Below, piece after piece: positions 1-11,811 of a stretch of 64,000 bases of DNA. The DNA is taken from contig CAIIXF020000011.1 of the NCBI GenBank assembly GCA_903813345.2, positions 4,738,571 through 4,802,570 on the forward strand, read 5' to 3'. The notes beneath the pieces are model-generated. The model searched no databases. It was not told the DNA's origin and saw only the letters and a program-made list of their open reading frames with translations. Source of the DNA: Owenia fusiformis (taxonomy: Eukaryota > Annelida > Polychaeta > Sabellida > Oweniidae). Numbering within the stretch: position 1 is the first letter of the stretch; each line of letters begins with the position of its first letter. The position numbers and the translations under genes are program-made.

Positions 1-81
1 CTCCGAAAAGGTATAGAACTTTATCACACGCATTGCCGTTTATGTCTGTCCAATGATTAACCATTTGTATCCCTGATAAAT

Positions 82-3000
82 AATAAAGAGCGAGGGAAAG
101 TATCGCAACAGATTTTTGACAGTAAATAATTTTTTTCTAGTAGTTTCTGGCTGTACAAAAATGAATGCATATGAAAGGCCAATGTATAATCTTTAAGAAA
201 AATTCAAAGAATGGTTTCAAGATCAATTGGATTATCTCATAAGCCATGTTTAATCCACCCATCAACAAGCTTTTTTCAAAATACAATCGTCATTTTCACC
301 ATCGTCCCTCATTTTTTTTTACAATTTTCATGCAAAGTTACATTGTACTTGAACACATGTTTCATCACTTAAAATATATAAGGAACTCCTCGTGGATTAG
401 GATTATGATAATCCAATATAAGGGGATCCAATGGGGATCTAAAAGCTTAGTCTATGCTTTTAGTACAGCACACTCATATAAGATGTCATTAGTGTGCCAT
501 AAAGTTAGTTCAAAATGTTTTCATAAATGAATGGTTGGACTTGTTTGATCCCCTGCTGTTTGATCCCCTGTTTAATCAATGGAGCATAACCGCAGCATTT
601 CCCCAAAAATTCTGAATACCTGTCAAGTTGACTGTTTAATGTTTGAGTGCAGTTAAACCTGTGTGTGTGTGTGTGTAAGTTGCTTTGTTTGTTTGTTTAT
701 ATCCATCTGTACTAGGTGCTTTGATGCCACCTTTGTTTAGTCTCTGGTGCTTGTTTTTCACACTGTGCTATCACTTGTAAGTTTTACACTGATGGTTTGT
801 AGAAGTCTCTTTTTTTATTATTTATAAGTTGCTAAGAAATTCTAAATACCTCTCTTTATGATAATTTCTATGATGCCTTATTATAGCATTTACTTTGAAC
901 AGGTTTTCTGTATCTTGTTTATCAGTAATGATTCACGAGGTACAGTGCTATTAAAATCATAAATACAGTACAAGAATTTAGTACATCATACCTTTGCCAA
1001 TAATTTTAGTAAGACAAATATTTTGATCCAGCTTCTGAAAAAACATTGAACATATATGATGATGTTTTATAACACACTTCCTTATTTGAGTTTATCTCCA
1101 GATTGAATATTCAGATAATGAAATGAAGGATGATATGCTAAGAATAATTTTTGCATATTCATCAATTCAAGAAATGTTATCCTAATAAAATGTTATGAGT
1201 AACATACACTCTTACCTTAATGTTAACATTAGGGAGATTAAGCTTGCATATAAAATCGAAACGCCAACCTATGACCAATCGCCCATACAAATGCATCGCT
1301 AAATATTTTCCATTCACATTTAGGTTGTGAAAAACATTGCAAGCTTAAAGTCCCTATTGAGAGTCTCTGAAAACCACAATCAATACCATTGAGTGTGTGG
1401 TGTATACTACCTTTATCATTATTTCTAAGATTTACAATAACATCTTTTTAGCAAAATGTCCGATTTTCTTCCATATTAATGTGAACAAATATAAACAAAC
1501 ATAGAATGATTCTATTGGTTGAGTCAACAATTTCAGTTATTAGGGAGGTTAAGATCGCACTATTTTGATGAACGTACACATGGAATGTGTAAACTTATGG
1601 TCCCCTATTCACGGTGTTATAGCATGACGGTTACGTCAAGGCGATTTGCAAAATTTTGCGGTAACGATAACAAAAAATGGCGGATGGGAAAGGCAGCATG
1701 TCCTCTTTCTCGCCTGTAGGAAATATTCACAGATAAGATTTCCTTTTAAACTAGTTCCATTCGGTGACGTATATATGGATGGTTATAAAGACTGGGTCAA
1801 ATCTGCCAGGTGGTCTACAAGAAACAGAATATAATCTGTAAACCTACCGACTGAGATATCAAAGTTTATAATATTTGGTCCATTCTCGTGTTGTCTCAGT
1901 ACATGAGCCACTCAAAATATTAACTGTAAGTATAAGTAAACTGTGTATAACTACTGCAAATTCAAAATACATTATTATGGCTTGAGTAGAACATACATAG
2001 GTGGTTTCCAATGCTCAATTGGCTTTGTATGATCGTATGTAGGTTACATCTATATACCACAAGGTTTTTAGGCAATGTAGACCATGCCCTAACAACAAAA
2101 ACAAAAATAAACAAATTACTAAATTTTTGTGTAGTTTTGAATTTCAAACTCGACAGTTTTTCTCTTATTTCATGTTATCCCCGGGCATCAATTTGCAAAG
2201 GCTACGTTCAAAATATACATTACTGAAAGTATCACCGAATGCGATTTTTACATAAATCGTTCATCCTTTCATTGATACACAGAAATAGAAAATAATGCGC
2301 CAACCTTAGTTTTCTCTTCCATCGCGGCCATTTTATTGGATAAATTCGTGAACGTAGCTGTCCAACCTCGTTTTCAGAGGTGGCGTAACCGTCATGCTAT
2401 AACACCGTGCTATTGACTATTTTCACATCACTGGCCTCTTTTTGTTGCCTGATTGATATAATGCCAATTGATGTAATGGTCCCCAGTTAAACCAGTTGAG
2501 AGATGGACAACATTACTGGGGGTCATAACAGTACTCGTTCATGTTCAAGTTCTCACACAAGTGTTTTACACAGTCTGTAGCCAGCTTTTACCAAGGGGTA
2601 GGAGCAGTTTTACCAAGGGCAAAGCTTTTGCCTAGGGATGAACTTTTTGACAGTTTTGGCTAAAAAATCATGCGAAGTGCTCAGATTGGTGAGAAACTGC
2701 ATCATTTTGAAAGAATCTCTTGGGGGAGCAGCAGCTCCCTTTATCTCTCCCCCTCTACCTGGCTAATTTTCACATTTTTTATATTTCTACTATTCAAATT
2801 GACCAATCCCCATTCATGTCATTTTAACAGGTCCCTTCATTACTTTACACCAGTGTTCATTAATCCCTTGGTTTCTAGTCGTATGTGCTTTTATTATTCA
2901 GTTTCACTATCTATTGTTTTGCCATGCCAGTTTTACATGTTTGCATGCTGAGTTTGTTTTATGTAATGTTTTTTGTTCCTTAAATGGTTTACACATTCAC

Positions 3001-4010
3001 TCAGTTGAGTTGGGGTGTTGCCCCATTACTAGTTAATGTTGCCTAGAGTTTGTGACTGTACATACACAAAGTATTTCAAATATATATTTTAGAAAACATT
3101 TTATATTTGATTCCCACCCAAGGGTCTTCCACTCACCCATTAACATAAACAAAACATGAACTCTAATAAAAATGCCAACAAGACTGCAAGGGAAACTTAA
3201 TCTATGAATTGGACTTTGCCATATCACATGTATTAGTCCCGTGATCAGGGAGGGGGTGGAGGGGGGTTGAGAGACGACCCTCTCCCCTAGGCACATTTTC
3301 TGTCAACATCCTGCAATTTTTCACCACTTTAGTACTTTTCAAGTGATGTTCGGATGATGCTTTCATTTAATTGCTTGCACTGATGGTTTCTCTTGAAAAT
3401 TCATACACATAAGGTGATCTAGTATTTCAACACAGGACCCTGAAAGCGCTATTTGAGCTTGAAGTAGAAGTATTCATAGTAATACTGTTTGTATTATTAA
3501 TCTCTACGATTTTTCAATAGGCTAACTCAGTCAGTGAATGCAGGATTAAAACACAACACACATGAGTAATTCACCCACCTATGCATGTTATTATTGAAAA
3601 ACATTGCCATCTTTTACATCACTCCTAAATTATTTTTGTAAACATGCATTTTAAGAGGTTCATTTTTTCAAAAAAACTCAAAAACAAACTTCATGGAGTT
3701 ACTTACATATTTTACTTGATGAAACATGTGTTCAAGTACAATGTAATTTTGCATGAAAAATTGTAAAAAAAATGAGGGACGATAGTGAAAATGACGAATG
3801 TATTTTGAAAAAGCTTGTTGATGGGTGGATTAAACATGGATTATAAGATAATCCAATTGATCTGGAAACTATTCTTTGAACTTTTCTTGAAGATTATAGA
3901 TTCGCCTTTCCCAAGCATTTACTTTTTACAGCCAGAAACTACTCACAAAAAAATTATCAACTGTCAAAATTATCAAAAGTCTGTTGCGATACTTTCCCTG
4001 CTCCTTTACC
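82..4010. mobile_element. Foldback/TIR element, ~3.9 kb, no transposase seen
   Basis: Positions about 90-395 reappear as the reverse complement at about 3695-4009, giving terminal inverted repeats of roughly 300 bp. Both ends carry the motif GAAAGTATCGCAACAG about 15 bp inside. The right terminus reads GTAAAGGAGCAGGG when viewed from the minus strand. The interior holds only short non-conserved ORFs, a (GT)n run near 661-677 and smaller inverted repeats. No convincing target-site duplication is visible: the left flank ctgataaat and the right flank ctttaaatt match only partly. A shorter element at 37893-38564 shares the first ~30 bp of the TIR and has a probable 9 bp duplication. That would suit a Mutator-like family, but this is inference. 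The right end touches the splice donor of a host exon. Confidence 0.75.
1603..2418. repeat. Nested inverted-repeat element inside the 82-4010 element
   Basis: The stretch at about 1610-1635, containing GTGTTATAGCATGACGG, recurs inverted at about 2384-2409. This gives roughly 30 bp inverted ends around 0.75 kb of AT-rich sequence. A further short inverted pair lies at about 1228-1358, built around TTAAGCTTGCA. No coding content is seen. It may be a separate small TIR element nested in the larger one, or internal structure of it. Confidence 0.45.
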
Positions 4011-4155
4011 TTTAAATTTGCATTGCTCTGTGCAGTTTTTCTTGGTGCAAGTCACGAAATCTTTGATTGGGTTGAAGTTGCATTTGCACCTATTGCATTC
4101 GTCTTTAAATTTGGCCCCAGTCTTGTACACCTTCCCCTTGTAGCAACATGAAGCT
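4010..4155 (-). CDS. Exon 2 of secreted VWC-like gene (left paralogue)
   Basis: This 146-nt internal exon begins after the acceptor CTAATTCAAG and ends at G|GTAAAG. It encodes a cysteine-rich module with CCYKGKVYKTG, then CNRCKC, CTKKNC and EQCK. The spacing fits the N-terminal part of a von Willebrand factor C domain and also resembles pacifastin (CNxCxC...CTxxxC). The entering phase is 2, matching exon 1, and the leaving phase is 1. An almost identical exon lies at 53847-53991, with the same domain and the same GTAAA donor, so the two are paralogous. The next exon should encode the CC-P-C half of the domain and is not found in 1-4009, so the gene continues beyond the left edge. The donor GT coincides with the end of the 82-4010 element. 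Confidence 0.85.
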
Positions 4156-4360
4156 CTTGAATTAGGATTTAAATACAATTAAAGCATTGGTAAGAGCGTG
4201 TTATTTTGTCTGCGAAACAGCAGATTTGGAATAAGAAACTCTCGTATTCTTGAATTTTCTTGTAAAAATCACCTGCTCTTCGACATTGACCTATTAAGGC
4301 GATCATATCCCGTGAATATCAATGATTTCTTAATAGCTAAGTACAAACATTTCCACTTAC

Positions 4361-4422
4361 CCTGCATTTGTTTCATGAACTGCATAGATACAAACGATCG
4401 ACACGAGAAACAAGATCCTCAT
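4361..4422 (-). CDS. Exon 1 of secreted VWC-like gene: signal peptide
   Basis: The exon starts at the ATG at 4422-4420 and ends at the consensus donor GG|GTAAGT. It encodes MRILFLVSIVCIYAVHETNA, a short positively charged start, a hydrophobic core and a polar Ala-containing end: a textbook secretory signal peptide. The 62 nt leave phase 2, which joins in frame to exon 2 at 4155 and gives Gly-Ala-Ser-Cys-Cys directly after the leader. The mature protein would therefore begin with its cysteine-rich domain. The product is predicted to be secreted. The reading of the start and donor is direct; function is inferred only from the domain type. Confidence 0.85.
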
Positions 4423-4435
4423 GGTTATGTGCGTT

Positions 4436-4452
4436 GATCAAGGTCCTTGATC
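4436..4452. promoter_or_regulatory. 17-bp palindrome in the 5' leader of the left VWC gene
   Basis: GATCAAGG-T-CCTTGATC is a perfect 8-bp inverted repeat around one central base. It starts 14 bp upstream of the start codon of the signal-peptide exon. It could be a protein-binding site or a small RNA hairpin in the 5' UTR. No function can be assigned. Confidence 0.35.
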
Positions 4453-4517
4453 GCAATGCACAGAAATAAGAAAGGATGTTCCGACGTATAATGTTTAGAA
4501 TTGTATATTACGTTTGA

Positions 4518-4527
4518 GTATATATCG
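4518..4527 (-). promoter_or_regulatory. Candidate TATA box for the left VWC gene
   Basis: On the minus strand CGATATATAC lies about 95-105 bp upstream of the signal-peptide ATG. That is a plausible distance for a core promoter with a short 5' UTR. The local sequence is AT-rich, so a chance match is quite possible. Confidence 0.3.
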
Positions 4528-5100
4528 AATGTATGATCAACAGACTGTATCACCGTTTAATAACATAGATCTCATAAATTGTGTTTTAGTTTGCATTTCC
4601 CTCTATCTTGTCAATGATTATGCAATGATTATGTTGATATTAAATACATTAAGATAAAAAGCCTATAATTTATTTTTAAGGATCTCTAAATGCAATTAAA
4701 TGTTGAAATTGAAAATATCTGTTCGTTAAAATTGTGTAGGCCAACACAACATTTTGCCAGTCTTTTTTAATTTCGTGAAGTAAACTGAATGAATCATTCA
4801 CTTATACGTTAGAATGACTCGTTTTACATTAGAACAATATATAATCTGTACAAAACAGACTATATTATTCATTACATTCACTCAAATTCAAAATGGACGA
4901 CATGTCGAAAAGTTCAAAATGGCGACTACGTTTTGCTTCAACTTGCTGTTCAAATGTTCGATATTATTTTCTACTGTTTTAGAATTTCATACTTTTACCT
5001 TTGTTAGTATTACCGCCATTTTCAACCAAGGATACGGCTGTTTTGTTCTCTATGTAAAGGACGTAACCTGCGAAGCACTGTTAGTGTATAACATTACAAT

Positions 5101-5622
5101 TTACGTTGCGCCCGTCGTACGTAATTCATGGCGCTTTTCCATTCTTCTGCAGCAAAACAATTTTATCAATTCGGTTCGGTAACCTTTTCCAGTAATACAA
5201 TAAAGTAAGAAATCTATTCCACAGTTTATAAAAAACAATAGTGTTGCGCAGCTACCAAAGAGTGACATGTCTGCGATATGCTGATGACTGTTGTAGCCTG
5301 TAATCTGTGCGTCCATGATGTTATAAATGTTAACGGGGAGAGTCAAATCACGAAAGTTAAACTGACGGCAATTAACATTATCGTCATCGATCTAGTGCCA
5401 TCGTTTTCGTTCTGGACGTTCATATAGGCTCTGCGTCTCTTGTGTGCCTTTGGGACACATTTAATAATAGTATTGTAGATTTAGATTAACGTGAGAGGAA
5501 CTAAAGCTGCAAATACAAAATTGATCCATGGCCAAATATTTTGTTTCCAATTAAAGTGTTTATTATAATTGTAGGAATAACAGTTGACGGGCCACAACTT
5601 ACCGCCCCATGTAATGTATGTA
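5101..5622 (-). pseudogene. GPCR pseudogene, C-terminal half (ECL2-TM5-TM6-TM7)
   Basis: Conceptual translation gives a rhodopsin-class receptor. There is an extracellular loop with WPVNCYS, then TM5 (WPWINFVFAALVPLTLI, followed at once by an in-frame TAA near 5484), a basic third loop (KAHKRRRAY), TM6 (MTIMLIAVSLTFVI), TM7 (FFINCGIDFLLYCITGKGYR) and a helix 8 with LFCCRR. The stop codon is TAA at 5101-5103. The NxxIDFLLYC and GxxxRxEL pattern is that of peptide-type receptors. One base is missing between TM6 and TM7 (GTGATTTGACTC), so the frame breaks there. With the stop after TM5 and the transposon at 5623, this copy is dead. The N-terminal half is at 7333-7855. Confidence 0.75.
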
Positions 5623-7332
5623 CAGGGTGTCCAAGAAGTAACGTCAATGACCCTGGTGTTTTGTCATTTATGCTTCATATGTCATGAAACTTAGTCAGAA
5701 TGTTCCTTGTACATTTATAAATATAAATATGAAGTATGGATTTGCATTTTATTGGCCGGTTTTATGGTTACCATAGTAACACAAGTGCATGGACCCCGGG
5801 GCAGCTCTGCAATCCGTAAGATCTTTGGAAAATAAAATAACCATAAACACTAGTTTTGAAGTGTACATTTTTTATTTATAATATGACCACGAATATAATG
5901 TTTTCAACTACACATCATTTATTCATAATATAGCTGTTGCTGGCGTTATATTAGTGTTATATTAAAGTTTATTGAATGTTACTCTACATAATCACCACCA
6001 AGTTCCACACATCTCTGGTGTCTTCTTACCCACTCCAAGAAAACTCTATTGAAACCACCAGAGAACCACCAGAGCTCATTTCTGCAAGGGATGACAGAAC
6101 AGAGCTCTTAAGTTCCTCATTTGAAGAGAAAGACTGTCCAGCAAGTTTAGCCTTCAGTGCACCATAAAGATAGAAGTCACTAGGGGGCAAATCAGGCGAA
6201 TATGGAGCTTTGTTCAAGTAGGGCTATTCCTAGTAGCGATATACCTTGAGTTGACTGTCTGTCTCACGGGGACGGGTGAGGATCATTCCCCTGATGTCAA
6301 AAATGTGATTCTCATCTGCTTTTTCATAGGGACCCCAGGCATCAGTTTTGGCTTTGATGGTGTAGGTGAGTCATCATTTTTCCATGCAGCACTTTGTTGG
6401 GCATTCTCAGGGGTATAGAATCCAATAAAGCTTTCATCAGAAGTTACAATTTGCCCCAGAAAGTCCATTCCCTTTCTCCGGTACACTGACAAAAAAGCCT
6501 TTGAAAGTGCAACTCTCTTGGCTTTTTGTTCATCTGTTAAGTCACGAGGAAGCCATTTGGGGGAGACTTTCTTCAAATTGCAGTACTCAGTAACTATAGT
6601 GTGCACAGTTCCACAACACAGATCAAACTCCTCTACAGACACTTGCCTGTCCTCCAATACTCTCGTCTCGATTGCCTTGACTGTCTCCTAATCAAAACTC
6701 GACACAGGTCTTCCTGATTTAGGCTGTTCATTGACATCTTTATATCCAGAGGAATATTTATTATACCAGCGATATATGTTCCTTTGGGATATAGCATCTC
6801 TCCCATACGCCTTCTTTAGATCTCTGATTGTTTCTTTCGCTGTTTTACCTAGTTTTACATTATATTTAATACTACATCTTTGCTCAAGCCTACTCTTTGT
6901 AGGTGCCATTTTAGCTGTGTCCGACTTTGATTGTGATACAATCAGGACATCATCCATTTTCATTTTAAGAATTCGGTCCAAGAGACAGAAAACATATTAT
7001 GATGTCATAAAGTACTCCAAAGAAGTGTTACCATGGTAACTCCCAATAAACAATAAAACCGTTAAGATTTGAAAAAGTCCCAAGACATTGCATTTCATTT
7101 TTGCCAAAGGGTTTACCTTATAATAACCTGATTTACATAATATTTACTAGGTACATTCTGAACTTCCCCGGGGTCCATGGCAACCATAAAATCGGCCAAT
7201 TAAATGCCAGTCACTCCATACTTCGTATTCATATGTATAAATGTACAAGGAACATTCTGACCAAGTTTCATGACATTTGAAGCATAAATGACAAAATGCC
7301 AGGGTCATTGACGTTACTTCTTGGACACCCTG
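5623..7332. mobile_element. Mariner element with long (~200 bp) TIRs, inactivated
   Basis: Both ends read CAGGGTGTCCAAGAAGTAAC, and the inverted similarity extends about 200 bp inward (5623-5830 and 7130-7332). The interior carries a mariner-type transposase on the minus strand. Left flanking bases are TA and right flanking bases are AA, so the TA duplication is not clean. It sits inside a GPCR gene between TM4 and TM5. The first catalytic Asp region is present but the second is missing, so the copy cannot encode an active enzyme. Confidence 0.85.
6026..6981 (-). pseudogene. Mariner transposase remnant
   Basis: The N-terminal segment (6981-6691) shows the mariner helix-turn-helix region (NIYRWYNKYSSG, then EQPKSGRP). 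An in-frame TAG at 6688-6690 interrupts it. The reading continues with DLTDEQKAKRVALSK and the first catalytic block TSDESFIGFYTPEN (about 6430), then KKQMRITFL. After a frame change the sequence jumps to YSPDLPPSDFYLYGALKAKL (about 6150-6205). The HDNAPAH block with the second catalytic Asp, normally between these, is absent, which points to an internal deletion. The family is mariner (IS630/Tc1 superfamily). The gene is non-functional. Confidence 0.85.
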
Positions 7333-7855
7333 AATGTATAATTTATTTGCCTCTTAATAACAAGAGAGTTACATTCACAATTTTATACAAAAAATAATAT
7401 GTCCAGAGCCGACAACAAAAAGATATGCATATTCAAAAAGAACATGACCGATGTTAAGATCAATATATTTATCGCCGCTGTTTTCAAGGTACACCAGTCT
7501 CGAGCTCGTATCGGAAACATTACAATCACGACCCTCTCCACAGTAGAGACTATGGACGCCCAACGCTCATCTCGTGTCATCATATACATGCCGCACGACA
7601 ACCGTAATTTACATGTCTCCTCCAAATCAAAATGCGCCGTATGGTTGCCGTGGCAAATGTGACTGCATAAGTATTTGATCGCAGAAATTCTAAGGCAACC
7701 GTTCGAAGAAGATTACTGGGCGCAGGAATGATTGACAGTACGATCGCCGTAGTAGATGCAACTGAGGCTTCATATGGAGTGAATATAGCGCCACGCAACT
7801 TGATCGGCCTAAATTCCAAACCAGTAATGTCTGGGTCACATTTGCTCCGATCCAT
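7333..7855 (-). pseudogene. GPCR pseudogene, N-terminal half (TM1-TM4)
   Basis: Reading the minus strand across frame changes gives a TM1/TM2-like segment (IVLSIIPAPSNLL, then RSNTYAVTFATA), YGCRAAC before TM3, and then a clear TM3-TM4 region: WASIVSTVERVVIVMFPIRA and WCTLKTAAINILIL. The ERVVIV..P..AR stretch corresponds to the E/DRY motif and second intracellular loop of peptide-type rhodopsin-class receptors. It has frameshifts between TM2 and TM3. The reading stops (TAA) shortly after TM4, next to the mariner. With 5101-5622 this makes one seven-helix gene, now dead. A palindromic MITE overlaps the upstream end. Confidence 0.7.
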
Positions 7856-7935
7856 CGACCGGCGCCTAGCCGATTGAGTGTTTTTTTTAAAATATTGTAT
7901 TCAATTTTGAACAAATTTCTAAGCACCATAAACAA
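7824..7935. repeat. Palindromic MITE, copy 1 (half well preserved)
   Basis: Contains GGTCACATTTGCTCCGATCC, GGCGCC, CCGATTGAGTG and TTCAATTTTGAACAAATT in the order seen in copies at 8273-8416, 44478-44605 and 55945-56035. The second arm is diverged. It is non-coding. Confidence 0.65.
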
Positions 7936-8272
7936 ATCGAAATCCCTGGGGACTGGCTCAAAAAGGGGGACAGTCACGCCAAATGGACCCCCACACTAGG
8001 TTCGCCCGTGTTCAACAGTGTCACGATTTAAGAGTAGCCATGGCTTAAATTTGGATTTTGATTGTAATGAAATATTCGGTGTCTGGACAGAAATCCTTGT
8101 GCAGTATCATCGCGTCACCTCTACCCACCTTGAAGAACGACGCAAATCGATAGTAAAACACGAATCGAGTAACCACCACCAATTATGCGGAATCAATAGC
8201 CTGTCGTGCATAAAAAAACTAGCCTCTCTTTCCTGGTATTTGATTGATACAGTATTTTGAAAAGAAATAGCA

Positions 8273-8416
8273 CTAATGCCTTGGTCACATTTGCTACGAT
8301 TTTCACTGCGGCGCCCGGTCGATTGAGTATTTTGTTCAAATTGAATACAAATTTCAACAAAACGCTCAATCGGTCGGGCGCCGGTTGATGGATCGGGGCT
8401 ATTGTGACCCGGGGAT
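8273..8416. repeat. Palindromic MITE, copy 2
   Basis: This is a near-complete palindrome: GGTCACATTTGCTACGATTT, GGCGCCCGGTCGATTGAGTA, a TTGTTCAAATTGAA centre, then the inverse ending in ATTGTGACC. It is non-coding, about 140 bp, and preceded by TAATGCCTT as in other copies. Confidence 0.75.
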
Positions 8417-8419
8417 TAA

Positions 8420-9955
8420 AGGTTTCCACAACGATTGTGCGAAACGAATAGCCCCTCGTGCATGAAAACCTGAGCTCTCTTTCCTGGAATCTGATTAATA
8501 TCAATTGAAAAGAAAGATCAGCGAAGGGGGTTCATTTTCCAGACGAGATTTGACACTGGACCAGGTAGGATGCAGATATAATCGTTGAACGATTAAGGTT
8601 GATTCGTTTGTCAAGAATAGTACAATAACGCCATTTCGAAGGGCAATATAGTGATATAGTATATATTGGACCAACGGCCCTCGGTCAAGTATTTCACTCC
8701 ATTGCCCGCAGAAATGACGTTAATACCACCTTCGATGCCCAGGGCTAAAATAGCAAGAAAAGCTTACGCACTGAACGATATCTAATTTCCCAGGCAAAAT
8801 TGCCGGGCGTTAAGGTAACGGTAAATTTAATCAAAAGTACAAAAAATGTATCTCTTTTTGGTCAGAAATGCATTCACATTTAAGGTGCCGTGATACTTAA
8901 CAGGAAGTGACAAACATTTTGCATTTTTACACATTTTTTGAAATAAAACAAAACGGAGGGGCACAGATTTGAAAGAAAATGTATTTTCATCAGTATTAAG
9001 ACAGTTTGTTTATTTCACTGTAGATGGAGCAGCTTTTAAGTTGGAAAATAAGTTGTGCGAAATTTTTGATACTTTTTCTTTGCATAATGTCATGATGCTC
9101 CGGGGTCTTCTCAAAATTAACAATCCCACCCCGTGCCTGAGGTTGCCGATCTTTTGGAGAGAAGTGTAAATCTACTATTTTTATCTAGGCCTACTAGTCA
9201 TATAAATTGAATACATGTTATTGGTAATTGCAATTAATTTTCCACAAATATTTTTGGGGGGGAAATCCCGACCGGGGGTTCGTCCAAACCCACGGAACCC
9301 CCGGTCCCTACGGCTATGCTCGTTTGTTAGCGTTTTTGGCTAGGATATACATACCCCAGATGTAATGTTAGATAAAGTTACTAAATAGTAAATGTACAGA
9401 CGTCCATGTTAGATATAGTTACTAATAATAAGTGTACAGGAGTCTATGTGTGAGTGAGTTAACTTGCACATTTTACAAAAAATGTTAAATCAACATTTGT
9501 GCATTACTATATTATAGGTACAATATGCATTGTACACATCATAATAAAATGCCTTTATTGAAATAAAACTTTGTTAAATGAAAATAATTTGAAATCAACA
9601 TAAGAACATTTGTGAATCGAACTTTCTAAACTCGTATAACATAACATAAAATAAATTTTCCCACAATGCAACTGAATCAAAATTCTACAATTTAATTACG
9701 CAAACAAAGTTACAGGTCATCACACCTAACAATGGTACGCCATCCACCCCTTTTACAAAATTGGCATAATACCCAATACCATCTTCGAATTCCAAGTGGT
9801 TATAATTGTTTTATTTATTCAGAGAGACCCTTACATCAGAAATAATTTCAATGAATTAAATGTGGTCATTATTCGAAAAGACGCATAATCCATTTATAAA
9901 AATATCAAACAATGTTTAATTTGCATCGATGTACTTTTCAATTTCTGAGCAATTA
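8420..9955. other. No gene seen
   Basis: AT-rich sequence with only short open frames lacking recognisable domains. It contains a short direct duplication near 9365-9440 (AGTTACTAA...GTACAG units) and the hairpin listed at 9270-9306. The second half leads into the complex repeat that starts near 9961. Confidence 0.5.
9270..9306. repeat. GC-rich hairpin, 12-bp perfect stem
   Basis: GACCGGGGGTTC and its exact complement GAACCCCCGGTC are separated by a 13-nt loop. The stem stands out from AT-rich surroundings. It could be a remnant of a mobile-element terminus or an RNA hairpin. Nothing indicates a function. Confidence 0.5.
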
Positions 9956-11811
9956 CCCTTACTACATAGTGCAGTCAGTTGGCACTCCAATTGCACTTGA
10001 TAAATATACAGTACGTCACCATTTTTTGACCAAAGTATCATTAATACATATATTTTTGATATCTACCGAAGTGGTGTTAAAAAGTAGCCCCAGTGGATAA
10101 AAACTGGGCTCGAAAATTTTGCATGTTTCCATTGAGTTCAATGTTAATTTATCAATCTTCAAAAGACCCCCTACAGAGGAATTCAAGAACAATAAAGTCA
10201 ATCTTCCTATTATGTAACCGTGACTTAAATGTCTTCAAAATAAGAAGGGTTACAAGCTGGATTTTGTCTAGTTCTAAAGATTTTGGTGTTTGAATTTTGG
10301 AAAATTCCCATCGACGGCCATTATAAACTACTCTCAATATGGCCTTATAAAAGTGTCATTTTTTCCAAAATTCCAATATGGATTTTTTGATATTGCAGAT
10401 TTCTATAGCCAATATATTGACTTTTAAAAAACCAAACAGGCACAATTCTAAAACAATTCTTCTTTTTAATATATTTAGCCTTTAAGTTGACCGAAAATCC
10501 CCATTGGTTGCCATTATTATAAACTGCTATAAACATGGATTTGCGAATAAAGTGTACTTTTCTCCAAAAGTCCACTATGAAATTTTCTGATCTATAGAAA
10601 TAGGAAATCTACAATATCAGAGGTATTCATATTGGACTTTTTGGTGAAAGGACACTTTAGTAAAAGCATATTGATATCAGTTTATAATGGCAGTCAATGA
10701 GGATTTTTGTATGTGACTTATGGCTAAATATATTAAGAACAAGACATTTTTAAGAATGTGCCTGTTTGGTTTTTAAAAAGTAAATATATCAACTATAGAA
10801 ATCTGCAATATCAGAAAATTCCATAGTGGTCTTTTAGAGAAAATGGCACTTCATTAGTAAAGCCATGTTGACAGCGGTTTATAATGGCAGCCAATGGAAG
10901 TTTTCATGTGCAACTTAATGGCTAGATATATTAAAAATCAAAAATTTAAGAAATGTGCCAGTTTGATTTTTTAAAAGTCAATATATTGGCTATAGAAATC
11001 TGCAATATCAGAAAATTCCATAGTTAACTTTTGAAGAAAATGACACTTTGGTAAAGCCATATTGATAGTAGTTTATAAAGGTCGGTCAATGGGGATTTTC
11101 CAAAATTCAATCGTCAATATCTTTTGACCTAGATAAAATCCAACTTGTAACCCTTCTTATTTTGAATTCATTCAAGTTATGGTAACATACTATAGTGCAG
11201 TCAGTTAGCACTTTAATTGCACTTGCTATATATACTTCACAGTTTTTTGACCAAAGTATCATTAATACATGTATTTTTGATATCTACCAAAGTGGTGTTA
11301 AAAAGTAGCCCCAGTGGACAATAACAGGGCTCGAACATTTTCCATGTTTCCATTGAGTTCAATGTTAATTTATCAATCTTCAAAATACCCCCTGCAGAGG
11401 AGTTCAAGAACAATAAAGTCAATCTTCCTAGTATGTAACCGTGACTTAAATGTCTTAACAATAAGAAGGGTTACAAGCTGGATTTTGTCTAGTTCCAAAG
11501 ATATTGGTGTTTGAATTTTGGAAAATTCCCATTGACGGCCATTATAAACTACCCTCAATATGGTCATATTAAAGTGTCATTTTTTCCAAAATTCCACTAT
11601 GGAAGTTTTTGATATTGCAGATTTCTATAGCCAATATATTGACTTTTAAAAAACCAAACAGGCACATTTCTAAAAATTCATTGTTTTTTAGATATCTTAC
11701 CCTTGAGTTGCACACGAAAACTCCCATTGGCTACCATTATAAAAGCTATCAACATGGCTTTACTTATAAAGTGCAATTTTCTCCAAAAGTTCACAGTGGA
11801 ATTTTCTAATA

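Noticed and set aside
246-530. 94-codon plus-strand frame near the left edge
   Set aside because: It lies in the terminal inverted repeat of the 82-4010 element and has no domain or codon pattern suggesting a protein.
4198-5182. Plus-strand frames at 4198-4437 and 4814-5182
   Set aside because: The first is antisense to the signal-peptide exon; the second overlaps the GPCR remnant antisense and has no recognisable domain.
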